Shown one piece after another: positions 55,961 through 64,000 of a stretch of DNA of 64,000 nt. Every line of letters begins with the position of its first letter. The first letter of the stretch is position 1. The DNA comes from Diphasiastrum complanatum (lineage: Eukaryota; Streptophyta; Lycopodiopsida; Lycopodiales; Lycopodiaceae). Under the pieces are notes generated by a model. It was not told the origin of the DNA. It did not search any database and was given only the letters and a program-made list of their open reading frames with translations. The position numbers were made by a program, and so were the translations under genes. Where the stretch lies: contig CM055095.1 of assembly GCA_029204225.1 (NCBI GenBank), forward strand, positions 62,539,910 through 62,603,909, given 5' to 3'.

Positions 55961-56496
55961 TGTCATGTACTTTTAGTACATCAGTGCTTTTCAATGCATT
56001 AGAATATCCATTGTAAGCTTTGTAGGCCCAAAAAGAGCTATTAGCCTTAAGAACAAGACGGTTCTCTCTTTAGGCCCTCCAAAGTAATTAATAAGGATAA
56101 TAGGCCAACAAGGGCCCAATGTAGTTTGAATAATACTTAACAAGGACTAGCTATCCCTCAAGATAGTTATGTTTAGTTAAGTAAGAGCATTGTCTATAAC
56201 TAGGCAAGAGACATCATTTTGTGAATCTTTTGGCTCATTTGCAAGTGAGAGCTTCTAGCTTCCTTGTGAATGTGAGCCATAGGGATCTCCATTGCTAGGT
56301 CTCATGTGCCCTATCTACATGAATCCATGCTCCATTTCCATTGCTTGTACTCTTTCTTTCATTTCTAATGTGATTCCATTGAGATCTCATTGTTTCTAGC
56401 TTTCTATGGATATGCTATCATGATTGCTTTGCACTTTTCTTGCTCTTAGCTTTACTTCCATTATAATTACTATTTGCTTAGATTTGGCACATGACA
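55961..56496 (+). repeat. 5' LTR of element F
   Basis: 536 bp. Compared with the 3' LTR it has about 13 bp extra near the start and about 55-60 bp extra near 56280-56330, otherwise nearly identical. Confidence 0.9.
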
Positions 56497-56501
56497 TTTC
56501 C

Positions 56502-56513
56502 TGGTATCAGAGC
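56502..56513 (+). other. Primer binding site of element F
   Basis: TGGTATCAGAGC, five bases from the LTR end. Confidence 0.88.
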
Positions 56514-57288
56514 ATAGATCCATGATTCATGATGATTCTATGAGGATTCCATTAGATTTGATGAGTTTATTGTTTTTGTAGCTTTCTTTTTGCTAATTTT
56601 TAACTTTGAATTTTTTACTTCTGTTTAGACGAATTTTTGACATTGAATTTTGTTTTTTATTTCAATTTGATTAAATACCTTTGTAGAGCTTTGTCTTAGC
56701 TTTCTTTTGCACAAATTTTCAAGGCATTTGGATAAGAGATGCAAAATTTATTGCACTTTTTCTAAAAGCTGTCAAAATAGGCGACTAGAATTTTGCCTTC
56801 ACTTGATTTGAATTTTTTAGATTTGATCTGAGGTTTAATTTCTAGTTTCTTTCCATACGATTTTAGAGCATTGTCTTAGCTTTGATTTGATTTATATGGT
56901 AGGTCATTTGAATTAGTATCCAAAAAGTTATGACAAATTTTGATTTGTAGCTCTCATTTTGTTAGTTTTTATTCTTCAAAAGTTTGAGTCCTATTTTGTT
57001 GTTAATTTGACCTACCAAATCACATTCAATCATTGATCTGATACTATGTCTTGATAAATCTTGTTGCTAGATTTTTAAAGGTACTGAGTTTGTTTGATTT
57101 GGATCAATATTGAGAAAGTTATGATCAAATTTGTGGAGATGGGTCAGAATTGCCAGAATTTTAAAAAAAAATTGTGGATTTTTTCCAAGTGAGAGAGAAG
57201 CACCTCAATATTTCAGCTTTGAAGCTTTGTTTCTCTTGTAAAATTTTTTCGAATTCTTCAGTTTAAAGTTTTATTAAAAAAAAAAAAA

Positions 57289-57360
57289 CCAAACCAAACC
57301 TAACCCTACCTACCTACCTACAGCCCTAACCTACGTGACCTAACCTAACCTAACCCTAAT
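57289..57360 (+). repeat. Telomere-like CCTAA-rich tract inside element F
   Basis: Irregular CCTAACC, CCTAACCCTAA and CCTACCTA units. It may be an interstitial telomere-like tract or simple low complexity. Confidence 0.6.
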
Positions 57361-58023
57361 TCTCTCGCTCCCTCTCTCTCCTCCTTCACGCATTTCTTCA
57401 CTTCCAGCACATTTGGAGTATACGATAGTATCACCAATCGTTTTAATGGTTTGGCTCTCATGTAATGCGTTATGATTAAAAGCACTATTTAGATCAAACG
57501 TGAACTTTCAATTCACGGATCTAGCCCGCGGTAGCAAGGATCCAAGTGGTTCAAGCAGAATCTACAACTACATCGCTCGTTGTAATTGATAGTGTTGTGT
57601 TGTTACCTGCACAAGTGCAAGCTCAGGTTGGAGCCACTCTGCATCAATGAACAAGAAACAGCTCCTGCTCAGCATTCGAACAATTCCGATCTTGCATCTA
57701 CCACCCGCTCGCTGATGACAATCTTCATAATCTCTGAATGTCACGTAAGCGATCTGAGATCCACTCCCTTCTCTATTCGAATCTAAACGTGGATCTTCTT
57801 TGAAAAAGAAAAGAAGTCCACAATTTTGGTCTGCTTGCTGACAGATTGCTCACTCTCACCATTGTGATCTGATTCCTCAAAGAATTCCTTCACTTTGCTT
57901 ACATTCCCTCTCTCTCCTTCGGTCACCTTTGCTCTCTCTCTACCCCCGACGTCGGTCACCTCCTCTCTCTCTCTCTCTCTCTCTATCGCGACGTCGACTA
58001 CCTCCCTTCTCTCTTTACAAAGC

Positions 58024-58310
58024 CATCGGTTGACGAAACGTCGGTTACCTACCTTCTCTCTCTATCTTTTTTTCTCTCTACGAGTGCATCGGTTGAGGAA
58101 ACGTCGGTTACCTACCTTCTCTCTCTGCCTCTTTTTCTCTCTCTACGAGTGCATTGGTTGAGGAAACGTTGATTACCTACCTTCTCTCTCTACCCCTTTT
58201 TCTCTCTCTATGAGTGCATCGGTTGAGGAAACGTCGGTTACCTACCTTCTCTCTCTACCCTTTTTTCTCTCTCTACCTTTTTTTCTCTCTCTACGAGTGC
58301 ATCGGTTGAG
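58024..58310 (+). repeat. CT-rich minisatellite, ~65 bp unit
   Basis: Four to five units starting CATCGGTTGAGGAAACGTCGG at 58024, 58087, 58152, 58217 and 58300, each followed by TTACCTACC and TCTCTCTC runs. It explains the long Leu/Ser-rich frames there. Confidence 0.9.
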
Positions 58311-58972
58311 ATTTTTTCTCTCTTTTCTCTCTCTAGCCAATCCCTTCTGTTGTCACAAATTTTTTTTTGACGAGCAATCAGATTACACCACAAGAGCGGC
58401 CGATAAAAAAAAATTGCCAACAATTTTCAGATTTTTTTTCACAATTTCAAGTATTTTTTGGCGAGCACTCCAATGTTTCATGGATTTCAAAGTGCTATCC
58501 ATTTCAATTTGTAAAAAAAAAATTAATACCCCCCTTCTAAGTTGTATATAATCCATTTTACCAATTTGTCTTTCAATTTCCGTAACTTCCTTGTTTGAGC
58601 TCAGATCTCAGTGTTATAAAAATGAAAAGTGATCAGAAAGATGAGCCTGACACTGCTAAGTTATTAATTTTCCAGACCCCTTTTCTTGAGTCAGTTTTTT
58701 CATGTTTCCATTAGAAATTTTCAAATCTTTATATCATCTTCATTAAATCGGATTCAAATGTTGTAAAAAGCAAAATTGTTCGTGGTGACAAACTGAACAC
58801 AACTGCTAATTCATTTTAATTTGTTATACTTTCCATTCACAGCCACTTTATTCTTCGAGGACTCAGAATCTTTAAGTGAGTGGAGACGAGCAATTTTACC
58901 AGCTTGTAAAATACCATTTTGAATAAATTTCAGACGGTGAATTCATAGTCCACAAGTCTTCACTAGTCATTA

Positions 58973-59131
58973 ATGATGGACCGTTATAATCAAAACATTC
59001 AATTTCCATCTATTGATGAAAAACAATCTGAATTCGTACGTTATAGCCTTGTATTTGACGGACAACCAAGTTCAATCAGCATTGATAATTGGTTGACTGA
59101 ATTAGAAGCTTATTTTTGTCATTGCCATTAA
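58973..59131 (+). pseudogene. Short gag-like remnant in element F
   Basis: A 52-codon frame (MMDRYNQNIQF...) contains FDGQPSSISIDNWLTELEAYF, which has the spacing of the start of a retrotransposon gag domain (F-G-x..W-L-x-E-x-YF). It ends in a stop after HCH. Downstream frames are broken. It may be what is left of the parent's gag. I am not certain of the homology. Confidence 0.4.
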
Positions 59132-59695
59132 TATATTTTGGTCAACAGTTGTCCAAAAATATGCTTCATTGTACAACAGAGTGTCAATATTCATGCCGAC
59201 TACTTTACGTGGAGCATTTGTATATGAACAGCAATTCATGACTATCATTGCTCATGGAAGAATTATAATGTTCTTCATCAAGTTTGTTAAACAACATGGA
59301 TTGCCAGCTACGGTAGACTAGCCAGATGCAAGACAAAAACAAGAATCCTAGGGATTTGGATAGGCATCCGAGTTGGTGTGATGTCGAGGAAGCAGACAAA
59401 ATAGGATATTGTAGTGATACACTCTATCCATTCCATATAGATTGGTTGCCAACAAGCAATATGGTGCTTCATCAACCTCTTCTTCGACCATCAGTTTTCC
59501 TACATGGGAACAAGGAATACAGTCTGAAGCTAGCAAAATGGATTCAATTCGACAGCTTTGGATCTGTAACAAGGCAATAAATTATTATTATTTTTTGAAC
59601 GACACACCCTTAGTCATGACTACTTAACCAAGGCGATCAAGCTGATCAAACAAGCATCTTCATTTTTTAGGACAAAAATGTTTAAGTAGGAGAAG

Positions 59696-60162
59696 TGTCA
59701 TGTACTTTTAGTACATCAGTGCTTTATATCCATTGTAAGCTTTGTAGGCCCAAAAGGAGCTATTAACCTTAAGAACAAGGCAGTTCTCTCTTTAGGCCCT
59801 CCAGAGTAATTAATAAAGATAATAGGCCAACAAGGGCCCAATGTAGTTTGAATAATACTTAACAAGGGCTAACTATCCCTCAAGATAGTTGTGTTTAGTT
59901 AAGTAAGAGCATTGTCTATAACTAGGCAAGAGACATCATATTGTGAATCTTTTGACACATTTGCAAGTGAGAGCTTCTAGCTTCCTTGTGAATGTGACCA
60001 TTTCCATTGCTTGTACTCTTTCTTTCATTTCTACTGTGATTCCATTGAGATCTCATTGTTTCTAGCTTTCTATGGATATGCTATCATGATTGCTTTGTAC
60101 TTTCCTTGCTCTTAGCTTTACTTTCATTGTAATTGCTATTTGCTTAGATTTGGCACATGACA
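59696..60162 (+). repeat. 3' LTR of element F
   Basis: 467 bp; same ends as the 5' LTR, shortened by two deletions. Follows a polypurine tract. Confidence 0.9.
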
Positions 60163-61240
60163 TAGCCACATAACTCAATTAGACCCTTATGCTTCCTGTA
60201 AACCAAGCCATAATCTGAAGTGCCTTTGACATAACGCAAAATGCGCTTGGCTACCTTCCAATGAGTTTCTGTAGGTGCTGCCATAAACTGACTTACAATA
60301 CCAACATCATAGCATATATTTGGTCTAGTCGTGGTAAGGTAAATCAAGCTTCTTATTAACTACCTATACAACGTAGCATCAAATGGCTATGATTCATCAA
60401 GCTTAAAAAGCTTTTTACCTGGTTCAATAGGAGTGTTCACTGACTTGCAATCCTGCAACCTGAACCTGTGCAACAACTCTCTAACATACTTCACCTGTGT
60501 TAAACCCACCTCGTGTCCTTTTTGCAACATCTCCACTCCAAGGCAATAATGCATTAGGTTGAGATCTTTCATCTCGAATTGTTTCATGAGGTCTTTCTTG
60601 ATCATGTCTATTATCTCTTGATTATTTTCCGTGATAATCAAGTCAGCAACATAAAGAGCAACCAAAGCAACCATATCATCAAAGCATAAGACATAAAGAT
60701 TTGGATCATTATGTGTTCTCTTCATCCCCTTAGAACAAAAGTAGGCATCAATCCTGCTGTACCATGCACATGGTGCCTGTTTAAGACCATAAAGTGCTTT
60801 CTTCAAGTGACATACTTTATTCTCTTGTCCTTTTGCTACAAAGCCTTCAGGTTGATCCATGAACACCTCTTCTTCTAACTCACCATTTAGAAAAGCAGAG
60901 TTTACATGCATCTGATACAAAGGCCAACCAAAATGTGAAGCTAAAGCAACAAGTAAACGTAGAGTATTCAACTTACATACTGGTGCAAAGGTCTCCTCAT
61001 AGTCTATTCCTTTACTTTGTGCATACCCTTTGATCACCAATCTCGCTTTGTGCTTTGTTATACTTCCATCTGCATGGTACTTAGTCCTGTATACCCATTT
61101 ACAACCAATGAGTTTCTTGCCAACAAGTGGTTTCACTAAGTCTCATGTGCTATGCTTAGCAATTGACTTCATCTCCTCTTCCATGGCCTTGACCCAAATG
61201 TCATCATCCTTCGCTTCAACATAAGTTGAAGGTTTTTTGC
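60163..61240 (-). pseudogene. Ty1/copia reverse transcriptase, element G
   Basis: The reverse frame 61136-60387 reads as a nearly complete copia reverse transcriptase: KLIGCKWVYRTKYHADGSI, YEETFAPVCK, LNGELEEEVFMDQPEGFV, LKKALYGLKQAPCAWY. The catalytic box reads LYVADLIIT where YVDD is expected, so the enzyme is inactive. The end of the polymerase and start of RNase H (RPNICYDVGIVSQFM, KRILRYVKGTSDYGL) follow in another frame up to the insertion site of F. Confidence 0.9.
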
Positions 61241-61251
61241 TTTGAATAATG

Positions 61252-61659
61252 CTAGATAAAATAGCATCCGCGGCTCTCCATCAATCTCTCAAACCACTTA
61301 GGGAGCTTCCTGTCAGGTGCATGGCTTCCTGGTGAAAATGTATCCGATAATACATCTTTCTCCTTGCGTTTGTCACCTGCAACTTCAATCCTTCTTGCAC
61401 CAAAAGGTCTATCTCTACCTCTCCAACCCGTCTCTTGAAATTGAGTACTAGTATCATGAGGTGTGTCCTCATGTCCATCACTAGGAAGGTCAATAAATGG
61501 ATCATCATCAAGAGGTATCCTCACTGTACCATCTTTCCCACTGGATGTGTTCATCTTCTCAGCATTCTCGTCTTCATACATCTTGGATTCATCAAAGATA
61601 CCATCATGGCTAACATGTATTTTGTTCTCCACTGGATCAAAACACCTATAGCCCTTCAC
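61252..61659 (-). pseudogene. Element G integrase-RT linker
   Basis: Starts MKGYRCFDPVENKIHVSHDG, a copia hallmark at the end of integrase, then an acidic linker of low conservation to KLPKWFERLM. Open for 135 codons; it ends in a stop before reverse transcriptase. Confidence 0.85.
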
Positions 61660-61697
61660 ACAATCATCATATCCTAGGAATATGCACTTTATAGCTT

Positions 61698-62579
61698 TTA
61701 CATCAAGCTTACATCTCTCTTCCTTAGGAATGTGTACAAAGGCCTTACATCCAAAGATTGTAAGTGGTTCACCTTTGGCTTCTTCTTCGTGAATGCCTCC
61801 TCAGGTGTTATCTTTGGTATGGCAATGATAGGACTTCTATTTTGAAGATAGATTGCGGTACTGCATGCTTTTGACCAAAAATCTTTTGGCAGTTTCATCT
61901 AGGCTAGCATAGATCTGGCACTTTTCACAATCGTACGATTCTTGTGCTCAGCTACACCATTGAGTTCAGGAGTATGAGCTTGCGTAAATTGTCTTTTGAT
62001 CCCACATTGATCACAAAGATCATTGAAGTCAGTAGACTTGTACTCACCTCCACTATCTGATCTTAGAACTTTGATCTTCCTACCCGTTTGATTTTTGACC
62101 AATGCTTTGAAGCTCTTGAAAGTGGCAAGCGCATCCGATTTCTTGTTCAAGAAGTAAATCCACATCTTGTGTGACATATCATCAATGAAGGTCATGAAAT
62201 AGAAGGCTTTACCTAAGGACATAGTCCTCATAGGCCTGGATAGATCTGTGTGGATCAAATCCAGGATGTTCTTTGCTCTTAAAACACCACCTTTGTTGAA
62301 TTTCTCTTGATGTTGCTTCCCATACACACATGATTCGCAAATCGTCTTCAAGTGGTCTTCCATCATAGGCAATCCTCTCACCATTTCCAATTTCCTCATC
62401 AAGCTAAGGCTTCTTAGGTTCACATGACCAAGCCTTTTATGCCACAGTTCAATTTGCGATGGAATGGACGAGATAAGTCCATGTTGCCCCTTGATTGTAG
62501 CATTCAACCTGTACAATTTAGTGTTGGGCTCCCTTATACCATCCGCAATGACTTTAAACTTTTGGCCTTCACAAAGCAA
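61698..62579 (-). pseudogene. Element G pre-integrase and integrase
   Basis: The 226-codon reverse frame includes ELWHKRLGHVNLRSLS (pre-integrase histidines) and the CESCVYGKQ cysteine pair, then the core with all three catalytic residues: D in LIHTDLS, D in VLRSDSGGEY, and E in LNGVAEHKNRT. A stop after SARSMLA breaks it. The rest (KDFWSKACSTAIYLQNRSP) continues to 61698 with a frameshift. Confidence 0.9.
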
Positions 62580-63115
62580 CGATCATGGACAAATTCTACT
62601 TTTAACTTTTGATCACCAACATAAAGTAAATTTTTCTTCAAACCTAGTACATAAAATACCTCCTTGATCGTCCTACTTTTGCCATCAGGTAGTTGGATTG
62701 AAACGGTGCCTATCCCCTTGATCTTGCACACATCACCATTTGCTTGTGAAACAGACATTCCATTATCCAACTCTCTCAAGCTGCTGAATAATCTTGGTTA
62801 CCTATCATGTGTCTTGTGGCTCCTGAGTCAATGTACCATGCTTGATCATCTTGATTAGATGACAATGCTGATATGAAGATGCTAGAGTTGGTTGCTCCTC
62901 CTACATCAAGATTCCTATGAGCTCATCAAAGGTTGGCAATCTTTCTCTTGATGCTATCTCACTCACAAACATCTGATAAGGTTCTACAATGCCACACCAT
63001 GCATTGTGCACCAGCTCAACATCACATATGCGCTCACCAATAGAATGCAGTTCATCCGTCATTGTCCTGATTCTGGTCATGTACGTGTGAATGTCCTTCA
63101 GTTTGAAGGGCGAAG
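62534..63115 (-). pseudogene. Element G gag C-terminus and protease
   Basis: Reverse strand from 63115: KLKDIHTYMTRIRTMTDELH and VEPYQMFVSEIASRERLPTF, a copia gag C-terminal block ending in a stop. Near 62860 comes the protease start AWYIDSGATRHMIGNQ with an intact catalytic DSGA, then a stop/frameshift, then the remaining protease body (62779-62534). The zinc knuckle region is missing, and everything upstream of 63115 is lost. Confidence 0.85.
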
Positions 63116-63934
63116 ATTAATTCCTAGTAGATTTTCAAAAACATCAGAAAAACCACCAAAAAACACCAAAAATTATTAAAACCCTAAACAATACAGAAAA
63201 AGAACCTTTGCCCAGTTCCCTATGCTTAGATGTGATTCAGATCTATCTACTGCCAGGTCAACGAAGAATAATACCAAAAATAGAAAGGTTTCCAGAGGAT
63301 CAATTGTCATATTTTTGCCAAAAAAGTCACTTTTTTGCAAAATTACCAGTATTACTCTTGATCCTTTGCGAGAACCTTTGCCAAGTTTCCAAAATATTCT
63401 ATTTATAATAAACTACTATCTTTGAGTTCGGCAAAGATTCATCTTGATCAGATCACAAAAAATCTTGATTTTTACCCTCGCTAGATTACAAAAACTGTGT
63501 TTTCTTGTGTCAGAACCTTCGTTCGATTGTCCATAATTTTATCTGTGTTAGACCTTCCATCTGAGAAGTCGACAAAGATTATTTTCCAAGAAATTGCCAG
63601 AAAAGTGTTCAGAGAGTTTTTATCCCAAACTAGCATTGTTGAACCTTCGCCGAGGCAACCTTCGCCTAGAGAACCTTCGCCAGACCTATTTTTAGTTTCT
63701 GATTTTTCAGATCAAGTCTCTGTCAAAATTTGGATCAAATCTGATATATTTTGAATTAGTCTCTGAGAGATTTATCATTTTTGAGAAGTATCGATTGATC
63801 AAATTTTGGGTACTTTTTCATCATATAGAATCAGATTCTTGAAAAGTGGAATAGAGCTAGCAAATCTAATCTGAGATAGTTTTTTGGAAAAATCTATATC
63901 CAATCACATTATCGATTTGATCTAAGTTTGTAAG
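63116..63934. other. Unassigned AT-rich sequence
   Basis: Short GAACCTTCGCC units repeat in tandem at about 63640-63690. No domain is visible; it might be the leader of the gag-like frame that follows, but no primer site was seen. Confidence 0.35.
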
Positions 63935-63997
63935 ATGGCTACTCCTGGAGGTGCTCCACATGTTGTCAATCCAATTATTGTTAGAAGAGCACCCTGA
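63935..63997 (+). pseudogene. Possible copia gag start at the window edge
   Basis: MATPGGAPHVVNPIIVRRAP followed by a stop. It resembles the first residues of some copia gag proteins, but the window ends three bases later, so nothing can be confirmed. Confidence 0.25.
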
Positions 63998-64000
63998 TTG

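Larger units (their letters stand above)
55961..60162 (+). mobile_element. Non-autonomous LTR element F
   Basis: 4.2 kb element bounded by an exact target duplication TAGCC (55956-55960 and 60163-60167). LTRs 55961-56496 and 59696-60162 start TGTCATGTAC and end GCACATGACA. The primer site and polypurine tract (AAGTAGGAGAAG, 59684-59695) are present. The 3.2 kb interior has no pol; it holds microsatellite, CT-rich minisatellite and a short gag-like frame. This layout is that of a large retrotransposon derivative moved by another element's enzymes. Confidence 0.93.

Noticed and set aside
57895-58551. Leu/Ser/Arg-rich frames that look like a membrane protein
   Set aside because: They come from a CT-rich ~65 bp minisatellite; the repeated peptide is a consequence of the DNA repeat.

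Overview
This window is nuclear DNA from a land plant with a large, repeat-rich genome. The evidence is one intronless nuclear gene for plastid elongation factor Tu with a transit-peptide-like leader, surrounded by roughly 60 kb of nested, decayed retrotransposons of the plant Ty1/copia and Ty3/gypsy types. Several carry the plant-type initiator-Met tRNA primer binding site. The species cannot be named from the sequence. The very low gene density would suit a gymnosperm, a fern or a large-genome angiosperm.

Layout. 1-5.1 kb: two facing copia fragments (1518-2120 forward, 2115-3896 reverse with a downstream LTR) and degenerate direct repeats. 5.3-9.1 kb: an LTR scrap and non-coding sequence. 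9.15-12.9 kb: a 5'-truncated copia element (C) with its 3' LTR. 13.7-15.4 kb: the plastid EF-Tu gene, the only confident host gene. 15.4-17.6 kb: apparently single-copy intergenic DNA. 17.6-18.7 kb: the 3' end and LTR of another retroelement. 18.9-27.65 kb: a gypsy element (H) split by a 5.46 kb copia element (I) with two matching 654 bp LTRs. 27.65-31.1 kb: a reverse copia element (E) with its 5' LTR, inserted just behind the primer site of an older LTR element. 31.35-33.9 kb: a CACTA-type DNA transposon end with a small spliced reverse gene. 34.5-36.4 kb: an LTR-like sequence, a decayed coiled-coil ORF and an AT-hook ORF, followed by a (TG)49(AG)44 microsatellite. 37-40 kb: direct repeats and a reverse LTR element interrupted at 40043 by another member of the C/D/E family. 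42.3-43.7 kb: copia RNase H remnant, LTR and primer site. 44.6-45.6 kb: degenerate minisatellite. About 46.0 kb: a tRNA-Asp-like sequence. 46.5-55.65 kb: a reverse gypsy element split by a complete copia element (D, 47423-53746, target duplication TTGAC) and by a 760 bp foldback element. 55.7-63.1 kb: a reverse copia element (G) whose RNase H is interrupted by a non-coding LTR element (F, 55961-60162, target duplication TAGCC). 63.1-64 kb: unassigned, ending with a possible gag start.

The coding potential is almost entirely gag-pol remnants. The two best-supported insertions (D and F) are proven by exact 5 bp target duplications, and a third (I) by a one-mismatch duplication plus a host frame that resumes across it. 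No element here looks able to move on its own. Each shows visible lesions in protease, integrase or reverse transcriptase, described per entry. The most unusual objects are: element I, which keeps intact gag and a 550-570 residue open frame although its protease active site is gone and its polymerase box has changed; element D, with an internal ~630 bp inversion; and the GC-rich foldback element with a 48 bp near-perfect palindrome.
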